A DNA stretch of 64,000 nt from Arbacia lixula (Eukaryota > Echinodermata > Echinoidea > Arbacioida > Arbaciidae). Position 1 is the first letter of the stretch; each line of letters opens with the position of its first letter. The stretch spans positions 7,957,362 to 8,021,361 of the forward strand of contig OZ022584.1 of the NCBI GenBank assembly GCA_963669155.1. The letters are read 5' to 3'. Below, piece after piece: positions 10,938-23,848 of the stretch. The notes under the pieces were generated by a model, which ran no database searches, was not told the origin of the DNA, and worked only from the letters and a program-made list of their open reading frames with translations. The position numbers and the translations under genes are program-made.

Positions 10938-13597
10938 TTTAAACTCACTGAGCAAAGAAAAGATTGTTTTACGTCACCCTGTAGTCCACTGTCTGGATCA
11001 CATTGGATCTGAACATTTGTGCGTATCAGATAATTTATTCAGAACACAAAAATGTCCATTGTGCATCACACGTATCAAACCGCAACTTCTTTTCTGCCAG
11101 GAGCACTATGCATTATTAATAACACTGCGATGGCAGTTGCTAGTGGATTAAAAGGTGTGATACCCAATTGTCATTGTGCAGGTGTGTGGAGGTATGTTTC
11201 GCGAGCATACCAAGTGGAACATTTTGTATTGGCAAATTTGTTGACATACATAGTACACAAATCCTTTTTTCCTCTCTTATTATCTCTCTCTCTTTCTCTC
11301 CATTAATAAACTAGGGACATGAACTACTAGTATAAGACCACTTGTAATTTCTTGTTATGCTTACCAACACTATTGAATCCTTGAATAAGCCAAGAAACAT
11401 GTTATCACAACATTTTTTGTTTTAAATCTTGTTTTTCACAATCTAGAAAAAAAAATAGAGCAATCTTCGTGGCGGAGGCATAACAAAGGTTTTACAAAAA
11501 AAAAATGTATTTTGAAAATTTTGCGTATGGATTAAACAAAATATGTAGCCTACGTTATTTACACGTCCCTTCTATTTACTTTCAATAATATCAACAAGGC
11601 CCCTTATTTACCGAAGGTAAACTCATCAGTGTTCATTATATGCAGCTTTTCACGATGACATTCGCACATTCTCGGGCAGTCGGTTTTCGTTTCACAGTCT
11701 CATCCTTTTTCTTCTTTTTTTTTTTAAAGAATGTCCTCATTTTGCGTTGTCTTCCCAACCTCTCGTAAAACACGCTTTAAATCATTCAATGTGTTTGTTC
11801 ATAATGACTTGAATATACACTTTCGAAGAAACAAATTACAGTTCCACCATGACCATTATCCATCATAGCTTTGTATTCACATTCCATTGTGGAATAATTA
11901 GTCACCGTCAATACACATAAATCCCATTGACCCCATGCAGGTTCTCCGACACACGAATGGCCAATAACCTAGTCACTCTAGAGGCAGAATATGAGCAGGA
12001 ATGCCGTCGGAATGACAATTCTTGGCACATTCCTGGATATTCGAAGTGCATTCTAAAAATTCTGACTGCATTCTGAGCGCATTCCAAATATTCGGGTCCA
12101 TTCTTGTGTCCGGCCCGAATGATTTGCTCATGCTCAAAACTTTCGAGGTGCATTCAAACTGAACAATATCGAACGGCATTCAAAGTGCAATCCAACAGCA
12201 CTCTGACTGCATTCCAAATATTCTGACGACATTTTAGCAACATTCGAAACATCCCGATTGCATGCACGGGAGAATCGAATCGCATAAAAGCACGGCTAGC
12301 TGTTGCTGTATGTCAGTCAGCATTGAGGAGTCACTGAGGAGCATTGATGGGTTAGAAATTGATATTCGAGCAGAAATTTCGCCATGATCTCGACATCTGA
12401 TTAAAAAATGAAGATGACGCTCCAGGAAGCTAGTAGACTCAGCTACAACATACTCAAATGTCATAGTAAAAGCCTCAAACATAAGTGAGATACAGCTCCT
12501 GGAAGCTCGTCAAGTCATTTTATGATTTGAAATAAATGCCCCTTCCATTGACATAACACGTACATATGTCCAATTTTGACATTAATACGTATAATTTACA
12601 CCATGAAGACGTCATCGAAATGAAAAATAAAGGCAATAATTAGCATAGAGCAAGGTCTCAGCTAACACATACTGAAATTTGGGAAAGAATTGATACAGGA
12701 TTACTGAGATACGCAAAAATGGGGAAAAAGTTAATGACGTCATACGTGAAAATTCATTTTTCGATTCATATGGCAATATGATGACGTCAAAATGAATTCA
12801 AAGGCTAAATTGAACATCAAATCACATTTACATTTCCCACTCTTTCGGAATATTAAAAAAAAAATGGGGGTCACTAGCCATTCTAAGGAGCTATATGACC
12901 GATTGAATGCAGTCATGTTTTTTTTTTTTACTGCTAGTATTTGAACACAAAAACGCATAGAAGCACGTGCAGACTTTGTACTTTGACGCACCCGCACGCC
13001 TTTGTTATTGCTTAATTAGTGGCTCGAAATTACAGAATGACGTATGTAATGTCAGAAAAAACGATATAGTAAAACAAACGGAATTCTCGGAACGCGCGTG
13101 CATGTGCGGAAATTTTTGAAATACTCGAAATGGCCTAGAACTATGCCAAAAAATTCTAGCTGATTTAGAGCATTTTCAAATTTTGCACGCTTGAAAATGC
13201 ATTAAGGTACGCGTAAGCGCGCATTTATTTTTTTTGTAATGAAATAACTTGTCTACTTGTTAAATTTATTCATATCAAATTTCATTATGATCCAATAATC
13301 CATTCTAGAGAAAAATGTAATACACTGTAATAGATTTTCATTAAATTGCTCGTTGATGCGTGGTACAAGAAAGGGGGTGAAAGAATAAAATAATAATAGT
13401 AATAAAGAGAAAGAAAATTCGAAATCAAGAGGTGATCTGTTTGCGAAAGACCACCTAATGATAGTTAAAGTTCGTAAAGCTCACCATAATGATGAAGAAA
13501 TAGAAAATAATGTTTACCTACCGTTACCATGGCTACTTGAACTTAATTGCGAAGCCCGAAGTCACGACACCTGAACTCCTGGCAACCATCGCTTAAC

Positions 13598-13871
13598 CTT
13601 TTTTTTTTTCATCTCTGTCATATCATGTCATCAGGCATTGTTCAACCATTGTTGGATGAAGCCCTCCTCAATCAGTTTCCATTCACTTCTATTTGCTGTC
13701 ATTCTGTTCCATGTTGCTGTGTTTGTGTATGTTGATATTTTGTCTCTCCACCATCGCTTTTGTCGGCCCCTTCTTCGCTTTCCTGTTCTTGGTTGCCATT
13801 CTGTGAGTTTCTTGTTCCATCTGTTTTCTTGTGTTCTATATAAGTGTCCTGCCCATCTCCATTTCATCGCT
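13598..13871 (-). mobile_element. 5'-truncated LINE tail with poly(A), copy B
   Basis: This duplicate of the 3503-3775 tail encodes the identical 78 residues at 13867-13631, with the A-tail as a T-run at 13599-13609. The LINE landed before the segment was duplicated. Confidence 0.8.
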
Positions 13872-14723
13872 TTAATTTTTACTATAATTGTAATAATTTT
13901 ACTATAATTGTTGTTTTCCTCCTATCTCTAATGACAATAAGCAAAGAATGTGTAACATCTTCATCTTGTTTTCTTTCTTTGTTCGTTCTTTTTTAATCCC
14001 CTTTGGTTCGCTTGGGTGATGCGAATTAAGCTACATATTATTACTAATTAGAGCCCAGTGCGTAGATTTTACTTAAAAGTATACTCTCAGAATATAGGCC
14101 TTCGACTAATAGCATTTTCAGAGGTCAAATGCCCACTGACCATTCATTTTTGCCGATTATTGAAAAAACAGTGATTGGAAGGTAACTAAAATAATCAATA
14201 CCTTATTTACAATTTGTAGTAAGGTGAATGTAAACATTGTGTCTGAAATGACAAAGTCTGTACGCGGAAACATGTGAGTACATGCACATCAATAAAATAA
14301 CAATAACCCCATTTGGGAAATTTGTTGTTTCGGAGGCTTCATTTTCCGTTAACAATAGCTAATAAACTTAGTATTCCGAGCTGTAAATCTTGAAATCTTA
14401 TTTCTCATTCCCTTAGTTATTAATGTAACACTTGAAAAGTACAACTCCAAATAATTACCAAATTTCTTTCATCATACTTCTATTTACAATTCTTTGAAAG
14501 CGTAACTGAGGAGTGTGACTTTTTTGTTAGCTGATTTGAAGCCTCTGAAATATACTTCGAAGACTGCTCACAGAAATATATAAACAGAGAAACTTATCCA
14601 ATCAATATAATTATCACAGTGTAGTATATGTACATCTAGTTCACATGCCAATAAATAGCAGAGATATTCCCTGCAGCTTGAAAATAAGGATTTGGGTTAT
14701 TGGTTGGATTCTGTACAAAAGCT

Positions 14724-14725
<2 letters not shown>

Positions 14726-14758
<33 letters not shown>

Positions 14759-14778
14759 CGCTCTCTCTCTCTCTCTCC

Positions 14779-14817
<39 letters not shown>

Positions 14818-14850
14818 TCTCTCTTTCTCTCTCCCTCTCTCTCTCTCTCC
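14726..14850. repeat. (CT)n microsatellite, copy B
   Basis: This is the counterpart of the copy A run, expanded to about 125 bases and interrupted by CTTT, CCCT and CTCG. It marks rapid change between the copies. Confidence 0.95.
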
Positions 14851-14905
14851 AGAAACGCGCATTTCATCGCGAAGCACATTATGACGTACTGTGTAAAGTA
14901 ACAAT

Positions 14906-14941
14906 GCGCATGCGCCCTCCGCTTTGATTTCCCATAGCAAC
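14906..14941 (+). promoter_or_regulatory. NRF1-like palindrome and X-box-like site, copy B
   Basis: The same two motifs, with identical spacing, are kept in copy B (14906-14915 and 14927-14941), ahead of the ATG at 15083. Confidence 0.45.
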
Positions 14942-15082
14942 TAAACCGATGTGTTATCCCCTGTGCAGTCTTTGCGCTAGCTTCACACAATATAGCCTAG
15001 AGATTGTGATAACCAGCTTTTAGCAACTTTCTTGCTGTATTAGCATTGTTTCGGAAATTCTTGACGACTAAAGGACTGAACC

Positions 15083-17288
15083 ATGAGTGATGAACGTGAG
15101 TTTTAATATGATAATGACTACTGTTATCTTAAGCGGCTAAAACACCCTCAAAAATAGAAATTTGATATAAAAAAAATATGAATTCGAAGGAGGAAAAGTT
15201 ACTGGCTGAGGATGCGTGTGTGCGCGTGCCGCTATATGTGTATAAAAGGGGGGGGGGGGAGTATATTAGTACGTTCTTCTATATTACGTTCTTCTGTCAC
15301 TGCATAATGGACATAAGTTGCTTGATTTACGGATGAAATGGGGGTGGGAGCGCAGGGATAGAGAATGATAAAGCCGATAGAAGATCTACGGATACAAAAA
15401 CATCAGTTGAAGAGATACATTGACGTGACGGAACATACTATACGTTGATTCCCGTTAACGCGTTAATTGGAAAACATTGACAATTTTTTTTTAAGTGTCG
15501 TTTAATTAGTCATAGGCTCGTTCTGCCTCTTTTCAAAGCGCCGTCATCTGTATCATGAGCGGCATCTTATTGTGAAAATATTTTAACTGTTTCTTTTATC
15601 ACGAAGAGGCCATAATCCAACAATAATTGATAACATGATAACATCATCAATGCAAAAAATGTTGATGATGATAACGACAATGAGAGTGACCATCGTAATA
15701 ATTATCACATGAGAGTAATAACACTGATATCACTGTTACATGTTACTATCCTGTGCTCTCATTACTACTGTACATCTACTATTGCTACTTACATGTACGT
15801 ACTATTAGTACTAAGTCTAAACATATTGATAATAATGACAGATTACAATATGATAACGACGCCAGTCACTATCATGATGATGATAAAAATTATGATAAAT
15901 GTAATGTTGACCCATCTTAAAATCTGAAATGAAATCAACCAACATGACATATAATGTACTTATTATTAATAACATTTTTCTTTTTTTTAATAATTGCATA
16001 TCCATTATTTTTCACAGCGACCCGAGTTATCCCTACATGGGAGTACCAGATCATTGACTTGCTCAATTTGGATTGGTTTGTCTACATGAACAACATCGAT
16101 GAGGAGGCGGTGAACTTGCTTGTTCAGCTTCTGGAGGAAGAGGAAGAGGAGGAGGAGGCAGATGTGGATGAGGAGCAGAAGGGGGAGGAGGCAGCGGGGG
16201 AGGTGATGGAGGAGGAGGCAGCGGGGGAGGTGATGGAGGAGGAGGCAGCGGGGGAGGTGATGGAGGAGGAGGCAGCGGAGGAGGTGATGGAGGAGGGGGC
16301 AGCGGGGAAGGAGGAGGAGGAGGCAGCGGGGGAGGTGATGGAGGAGGAGGCAGCGGGGAAGGAGGAGGAGGAGGCAGCGGGGGAGGTGATGGAGGAGGAG
16401 GCAGCGGGGAAGGATGAGGAGGAGGTGATGGAGGAGGAGGAAGCAGGGAAGGAGGAGAAGGATGAAGAGGCAGCGGGGAAGGTGATGGGGGAGGAGGCAG
16501 CGGGGAAGGATGAGGAGGAGGAGGAGGTGATGGAGGAGGAGGCAGCAGGGAAGGAGGAGAAGGATGAAGAGGCAGCGGGGGAGGTGATGGGGGAGGAGGA
16601 AGCGAGGAAGGAGGAGGAGGAGGAGGCAGCGGGAAAGGAGGAGGAGGCAGCAGCAGGGAAAGAGGAGGATATCAAAGAGGAGCGGGAGCAGGAGCAAGAG
16701 CAGGAGCAGGAAAAGGGGGAGGGCGAGGAGGAGGCCGAGAATGAGGCCAAGGGGGGCGCCAAGGAGGAGGAGCAGATGGAGGAGGAGGAGGAGGAGGAGG
16801 AGGCAAAGGACGAGCGAGGGAAGCAGGAGGAGGAGGAGGGGGCCAAGGAGGAGGCCACGGTGGAGGCCAAGGAGGAGGCCAAGGGGGAGGCCAAAGAGGA
16901 GCCCATGGAGTTGGGCGAGCAGGAGGAGGACGAAAAGAGCGAGGATGAGGGTTGCCAGGTGGAGGGGGAGGCAGCATCTGAGATGGAGAAGGAGCCGACC
17001 GAGGCAACCGGAGAGATGAGGGTGAAAAGCGAGGAGGAGGAGGAGGAGGAGTGCCAGGGGGTTCGAGATGTAGCTGAGAAGGCAGAGGAACAGGGGGAGG
17101 AGGACCAAGCGGGCATGGTGGAGGACGGGAGCGAGGAGGAGATGCATCACGGGCACGGGGAGGAGGACGAGCAAGAAGAGGATGAGGAGGAAAGAAGAGG
17201 AATCAACTGCAACAAATGGTGGAAGGCCTTGGCCTGCTGCCTTCCTTTCATATGGAGGCGAAGGCGAAGGAGGGGGAGGGGACAATAA
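15083..17288 (+). CDS. Glutamate-rich repeat protein, copy B (2 exons, 427 aa)
   Basis: The exons are 15083-15095 and 16018-17288, with the same start, donor (GTGAGT), acceptor (TTCACAG), N-terminus and C-terminal tail as copy A. The repeat region is about 131 residues shorter, and every length change is a multiple of three, so the frame stays open to the same TAA. The first unit after the acidic lead is reached sooner, because the segment matching 6009-6050 of copy A is missing. It is either a recently duplicated functional paralogue or the second allele of the same gene; the sequence alone cannot tell. Function is unknown. Confidence 0.58.
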
Positions 17289-18414
17289 GGGGGATGGGTA
17301 GGAGGGGGAGGGGAGAAGGGGGCCTGGGAAGAAGGGGAGGAGGGGAAGGTGGATAAAGAAGGGGAGGGCTCCGAGGCATCCCCGACGAGAAAGGCAAGGA
17401 GTCCAGAGTGGCCACTCAAGAGAGAAAAAAAGGAGATGCATAAAAGACGAAATCATGGAGAAGGGGATGTGGGCCAGGTGGAGGAGGAGACCAGGGAGAA
17501 GAATGGAGAAGAATGTGGATAAAAAGAAACTAATGAGGAGATGGAGGGGCATCGAAGAAGGTGGGTAAAATTAGATAATAATTATTAAATGTAAATGTAC
17601 TCTGTGTGTTATTCTACATTGTTTAGTTTCCCATTTCATTGAACATGTTTATAGAAAATATATCAGCACAAAATAATAAAAAATCTGCATTGACATGATA
17701 GAAGTAATGATTAGATACCCTCCTCATAAAACAGAATGTAATCGTACATGGTAATTTGAAAAGAATGCGAATGCCTGTTCTTCGTTACGTGGATGTTAAT
17801 TGTGGGTGTTTTTGATGTTTATTATAAAGACATCATCTTGATCTACTCTTGTACACAGGATATGCACGCAGGAAGATGAAGACAGGGAAGGCGGGAAACG
17901 AATGCTCAAGAGATACATAGAGATATCGGGGGGGGGGGGGTGGAATCGGGGGCAACGAATCTTGAGGGGGGGCTGCCGAATGCAGAGGGGAGAAAGAAGA
18001 GGAAGATTCTACAATCAATCAATCTACAATCGACAAACAGTAACGATCATTACGAAGTCACCAGCTCCCGATAACATGGTGTTAGGATTTTAGAGTTACG
18101 TCGGATGCTGGAAGAGAAAACATAATATGATTGAGGCAATTATAAAAGCAATATAAAATGGGAGCTGAAAACTATAGGCAGCAGTACCAACGAAACGGTC
18201 ATGTGAACATCAATTACAACAGCATCAGCAGTAAGAGCACACAACAACAACGACAATAATCAAGTGTAAATTTACACTTTATGATAACTGATTATTGCGT
18301 ACAATTGTGACACACTGCATACTATTATATAACTGCGGAAACAATAAATCATTGTATGAAATATGAACAGAACTGTCTTCTTTGGTCTTTATATATTGCC
18401 AAGGAGAATATTAA

Positions 18415-18536
18415 CGAGAGAGAGGCGGGGGGGGGGGGGGAGAGAATGAGGAGGAGAAAGAGAGAGGGGGAAAGAGAAAGAGATAGAGAGAGACAGAGAC
18501 AGAGAGGGACAGAGAGAGAGAGAGAGACAGGGAGAG

Positions 18537-18575
<39 letters not shown>

Positions 18576-18582
18576 GGAATAA
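18415..18582. repeat. GA-rich purine tract, copy B
   Basis: This is the counterpart of 8528-8690, with different repeat numbers. Confidence 0.9.
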
Positions 18583-19721
18583 AATGAGAGAGCGGTACAG
18601 AGAGGAAGTAATCAATGAGGGATGAAATGAAAATTGTCAAAGGGAAGACGCAAAGAAATAAAGGGTGCTAGACCGAATAAAGAGAATGAAAAAATACATT
18701 TAGAACAATAATGAAGTAGGAGTAGGAGTGAGAAAAATGCAAGGAAACAAATTTTAAAAATGCAAACAGAGAGTAGAAAAAGATAAGAAGAAGAAGAAGA
18801 AGAGGAACTAGGAGTAGAGGAGGGTTGATGGAGAAGAAAAACAGTTGGGTTGTGGTTTCAATGAATAGTAGTGATCAGCAACCTAGAGCCTTTGCGACTA
18901 TTGTCCATGGTGGTCATGGTAGGAATCATTATTATCTAAAGTACTATCTAAAGTAATTTGACAATTGACAGTGAGCTTATACTATAGGCCGAATTCACAA
19001 AGGGGATTTAAATTTAGAACACTGCTTAAAGGGTTACTACATAAGAAAAGTAAGTTCCCACTAATCTATGTAAAATTATCCACTAAAAACGAATTTCACA
19101 TTTGTTTGCCGCAATAAAGTCTCATTATGACGAAAATTTGAAGAAAAAAAAAGCACGCCTCCAGTGACGTATGGGAAGTCAAAATGTCGTAAATGCCAAC
19201 GGCGTAAATAAATTATTTTATTCACGCCGTTCAAATAATACGTTACCAAGGAACTCCAAAGCTTGTCCGAGTTTTTTCCGAGTAGCAACAACTAATAGAT
19301 TCAAAGTGCATTCCATCCATTGAATCTGAATGACAAGATACAGGTGAATGCAATAACGCGTTGCTATGCAGCTAGGGGGGGGGGGGGAGTTGTGAATACA
19401 TGTATATTACGAAAATGGTCTATTGTTGTTGTCTCTCTCTTTCCCCATCCCCTTTATTTCTCTGCATACTGTATGAAAATGTCTCCCCCCTCTCTCTATC
19501 CACCATCTCGTTTCCTTCTTTCGATCTGTATTTCTTCTTTCCCTCGCCCTCTCTTCTCCCCGCCTGACATTATACAATCATTTTTTGAATTCTATGGTTA
19601 GTAATCAATTATATAATTCATTTAAAAATTAACACACTGAAGGTTATGAACAGTGGTGGTGTTATAGATCAAGAGACCCGTAATCCAGCATGAGCCAGGG
19701 TCTCGTGGTATTTAAACTCAC

Positions 19722-20428
19722 CAGGGATCTGTTAGGAAGGAGGGACAACTCGAGCATAATATAGTCAAACATCTGTATGGATACTATAGGCGTGCTAATG
19801 AATGTCAAAAGCATTCCACAATCACTACATGTATAATGCTTTGATGTCCCATGCGCGCCACCGACATTTAGCTGTAGTTAACTTGGAAAGCAATATCTTT
19901 AATTCCCTATTTTGTCTCTCGAAGCTGTGTTTCTCATCACATTATTTTGCAAATTTCAAGAAAGTTAAGGACAACACCACTGAAGATCCTGTACTCGGTT
20001 TTCTTTTAAATAATTGTTGAATGATGCCTAACACAATTAACAAATTTCTGCACTTTCCGAAGATTTCCGCAAATTTGGGATTCGATCATTATCAAAATCA
20101 TATCTTAAGCTGTTATTTCCATTAACATAGTTTGCGTTCATTTGCGTGCAGCTGAGATGCTTTATTACAAAAAACTGTTTATTTTGGTTCACTGACATCT
20201 CTTTTCCTCACAAAAGTATTGATGCAATCTAACAGAACTGGACAAGCGAAATAAGACTCTACATTTCTTTTATTCTCTCTGAGAAAGAGGAACCGTTGCT
20301 ACGCAATCCTGTTCGTTATTGTTAAAACACCTGAAAAGCACATGCTGAGACCACATAATTTTTCGGCGGTGGCACGCATGGGTCTAAAGAAAGAAAGTTG
20401 CTTCATATCCTTCCATAACACATCCCTG
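19722..20428. mobile_element. CAGGG-TIR non-autonomous DNA transposon, copy B
   Basis: This is the duplicate of the 9848-10937 element without the internal insertion (707 bp). The same 11-base repeats flank it (19711-19721 and 20429-20439). Confidence 0.75.
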
Positions 20429-20825
20429 TTTAAACTCACTGAGCAAAGAAAAGATTGTTTCACGTCACCCTGTAGTCCACTGTCTGGATCACATTGGATC
20501 TGAACATTTGTGCGTATCAGATAATTTATTCAGAACACAAAAATGTCCATTGTGCATCACACGTATCAAACCGCAACTTCTTTTCTGCCAGGAGCACTAT
20601 GCATTATTAATAACACTGCGATGGCAGTTGCTAGTGGATTAAAAGGTGTGATACCCAATTGTCATTGTGCAGGTGTGTGGAGGTATGTTTCGCGAGCATA
20701 CCAAGTGGAACATTTTGTATTGGCAAATTTGTTGACAATGTATGAACATAGTACACAAATCCTTTTTCTTTTTCCCCTCTCTTATTCTCTTATTCTCTCT
20801 CTTTCTCTCTCTCCCCAACACGCAC

Positions 20826-20852
20826 TCACACACACACACACACACACACACC
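20826..20852. repeat. (CA)n microsatellite
   Basis: A CACACA run lies just beyond the right end of the tandem duplication. Confidence 0.9.
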
Positions 20853-20869
20853 ATCCCCACTCCCACCCC

Positions 20870-21325
20870 AACAAAAAGCATGGTGTATTTAGGGCACATG
20901 ATTACAGAAAATGCAAAGTGTGACAATGAAGATTAGGTATCTAACCTCAAGGAAAATCAATATCAACGTGAGAGGCCGGCTTATATGATGTTATATTTGG
21001 TCGACGCTCTTATACGGCGCTGAAACATTGCCCCTTACAAATCTCAGCAGAAGAAAAATTGGAGCATTTGAGATGTGGTCATCTAAAAGAATATTATTAT
21101 CATAGACACAACATTAAACAAACAAAGAAATGTTACAATTGATGAAGACTAAAAAAAAATGCTCAATACGATTAAACAAATAAAATGCAAATACTTCGAG
21201 CATATTATAAGAAAGAATGGTTTTAAAAGAGTGCTCTCGGAAGGAAGTTTAATGGAAAGAGAGAAAGAGGGCGACCACTACCTCGGTGGATAGACAACAT
21301 TAAGAAATAAAGCTTACAACATGAA
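20870..21325 (+). mobile_element. LINE reverse transcriptase C-terminal fragment, decayed
   Basis: Pieces in more than one frame match the C-terminal part of invertebrate LINE reverse transcriptases: VYLGHMITENAKCDNE, then YIWSTLLYGAETLPLT, then NTIKQIKCKYFEHIIRKN and KRGRPLPRWIDNIKK. The order is right, but stops and frameshifts separate them, so this is a pseudogene. Confidence 0.75.
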
Positions 21326-21409
21326 TTAAAAGTTGAACCAATATTTTTCACCAAAATGAATTTTTGAAATGTGTTGGTGACATAAAGAAAAAAATGAACA
21401 CTTTGAAGA

Positions 21410-21590
21410 ATCTCCTTGCAAACAAAAATAGAGCTATGGATGGTAACAGAAAGAAATGTTATTACTAATACCGACGAAATAGCATCCAAACTAAATATTG
21501 CTTTCAATAAAGTGATTAATCGTTTAAATAAAGATGCCCCGCCTAGTTTTAAAGATATAAATGCTATTGATACTTTTTTCAATCCAAATC
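21410..21590 (+). mobile_element. LINE fragment, endonuclease-RT linker
   Basis: ELWMVTERNVITNTDEIASK followed by LNIAFNKVINRL resembles the segment between the endonuclease and reverse transcriptase of CR1/Jockey-like LINEs. It stops where the opposite-strand LINE begins. The plus-strand reverse transcriptase at 25093 may be the rest of the same insertion. Confidence 0.5.
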
Positions 21591-22454
21591 AATTCTTTAT
21601 TCATTTAACAAACAAAAATAAACAACTTGAACAATCAATACAAGGCGTCACAAGAAAGCCGATGGCTTGTGAGGTGTGATAATCTTTAACATGTGGTTCA
21701 ATATACATTGAATATATGTAGTATATAGGCAGTAAGATGAACCAAAATGAAGATAAATATAGGCAGTGAGATGAACCAAAATACACATATTACATGAAAA
21801 ATACGAACTTTAAAAAATACATCAAAGAAATACTACAATCATACACACATAACAATAAACAAACAAAAAACCCGAAAATGATTAACAGCTTAGACAATAA
21901 TCAACAGAGTAAACAATATGTGATATCGAAATGTCAAATATAATGCTCCTATACCTCCATATATTTGTACTTCTCCCCACGCTCCATGATTGAGTTAATA
22001 ACTTGGTTGCGGAGGAAAAAAATACCTTGTGATCTGCCAAAGTTATAGGCACGACCAAGCTACTTGCTCTTGGGTGCGTCGCAGTATCACAGCTATCTAC
22101 ATTTCTGACTTTTCACCATAATGAGCGTGAGACTCTAAGATAAATGTGTTAAAAACATAATCAAGAACATCGCTCTTTATAATGAAACACAAAATGTGGC
22201 ATAGAACACGAAACGCCGGAGAGGAGAATATAGTCCAAAAGTGGTGTCGCCACGTGAACATGTTGTCAAGACAATCGGCTCAAACTCACTCCAGTGAGAG
22301 CTTTAGCGGTCCGATATTGTCTGTCGGGCTAGTGTTGGGCAATCCCTATCACAGTCCCCGCTGCTTGCTCGACCCGCATAGTTTAGAACCAGTTGTCCCG
22401 ACAACTATGCTCAAACGACGTCACACCTCGGCACTCCATATCGCGCACTAAAAA

Positions 22455-22715
22455 TTTATCATGAGTAAGTTATTACTAATAGAAAATAAAGAGACAGGAA
22501 GTGTTCTTTAATTTGCTTTTGGAGTTACTGATAGAATTAATATGTTTTATATTTGAATCAAAAGAGCTCCAAAATGTCGCTCCTTTATGCTGAATAGAAT
22601 TTGATTGTGGTAGATGCGAACGAGATAACGGCAGGACAAATTATCAGTTTTACGAGTATTAAAAGTATGGTTTTGGGAATATTGTACAAAATAATCTGTT
22701 AAAACATCTGGCAAT
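22455..22715. other. Part of the LINE 3' region, no gene
   Basis: This AT-rich sequence lies between the RT C-terminus and the repeated 3' UTR segment. I see no independent feature. Confidence 0.3.
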
Positions 22716-23261
22716 TACCTTTTAAGAAATTTGAAAACAGAAAGTCCAAGTTTGAATGATATGCGATCATGAATAGTTAAAGAGTGTACTTCTTTGAAAA
22801 GTGGAGAAGAATGGGCAAGGTAATTTGAGTTGGTACATAATCGAATGGCTTTCTTCTGGAGAACAAATAAATGGGTTAGATTTTTTGAACTCGTGCCTGA
22901 CCAGACCAAGCTGCAATAATCCAGATAAGGCAGTATAAGGGCATTGTATATCGTACAAATAATCTTATTTGGGAGTAGTACACGTACTTTATTAAGCATC
23001 CCTAATGACATGCTTAATCTTTCCGTAGATATGGTCCACATGGTCATCCCACGAAAGTTTTTCGTGAATTATGATCCCCAAGAAATTTATGGAATTTAAC
23101 CTTGAAATAATACTATCATCATATCTAATAGTCATATTACACAACGTAGCGGCCTTTGTCGACTGAAATAACATATATTTTGTGTTTTTTACATTTAGTT
23201 CTAATTTGTTGGCCTTAAACCAATCACATATTTTTGTCTCGCCTGAACAAGGTTCGGTCTA

Positions 23262-23848
23262 CACAAGGTGAACTGCTCCATTAATGGGGAACATTACATC
23301 AAGATCTTGAAATACTGTGCTCTACCGTCTATGAAACATCTATTCGGAGATGGAGAGGCAGTGTTACAGAAAGACAAGGCTCCCTGTCACACCGCCATGG
23401 CTGTGAAGAAGTGGGCAGCAGAAAACCATCTCGAGATTCTCCCTTGGCCTGGCAACAGTCCTAACATGAACCCAATCGAGAATGTGTGGTACCTCATTTG
23501 GAGAAAAATTGAACAAAGTTTATCCAGGAATGCTGCAGAACTACAGGAAAGAATTGAACAAGAGTGGAAAGCCATCCCAGCTGAATATTTGAAAAAAACT
23601 GGTGGACAGTATGCCAAAACGCGTTGTTGCCTTAATCAAGGCAAGAGGTGGACAAACCAAATACTGACTAATTTGCCCATTACATTGCCATTTGTTTATT
23701 GTTTCATAGGGGAAAAGGTTTCATACATTTGGAGTTTACACATTATGATTTATTTGTCAGTACACAAAGTTTTCTTACTGCATTTCTGTAGAATACACAT
23801 GAAGAACCCTTTAACAGGAGGTGGCTAATTAATTTTGGCCAGTAGTGT
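23262..23848 (+). mobile_element. Tc1/mariner (DD34E) transposase C-terminal fragment with right TIR
   Basis: The frame 23268-23828 encodes a DDE_3 domain. KDKAPCHTA carries the second catalytic Asp and NPIENVWYLIWRK the Glu, with exactly 34 residues between them. The N-terminal HTH region and the first Asp are missing. The 3' end (GCTAATTAATTTTGGCCAG, then TAGTG) is a Tc1-type terminal repeat abutting TA at 23849. It sits inside the minus-strand LINE, whose RT is interrupted there. The left TIR is lost. Confidence 0.85.

Larger units (their letters stand above)
1145..11299. repeat. Tandem duplication, copy A (about 10.16 kb)
   Basis: The sequence from CCATTAATAAAC at 1145 recurs from 11300, and collinear similarity continues for the whole unit. 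By eye the copies differ by only a few percent outside low-complexity DNA. The junction at 11280-11299 lies in a CT-rich tract, as does the far end of copy B. Copy A alone carries a 351-bp insertion (9998-10348), a longer glutamate-codon repeat, and a 66-bp stretch near 3197-3262 that is missing in B. Two divergent haplotypes placed in series by an assembler would look the same and cannot be excluded. Confidence 0.93.
11300..20809. repeat. Tandem duplication, copy B (about 9.5 kb)
   Basis: This is the second unit of the tandem duplication, collinear with copy A. It has a shorter glutamate-rich exon, no 9998-10348 insertion, an extra segment of about 140 bp at 17669-17812, and a 66-bp deletion near 13358. 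Similarity to copy A ends in the CT-rich stretch near 20809, after which the sequence is different (CA repeat, then LINE). Confidence 0.93.
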
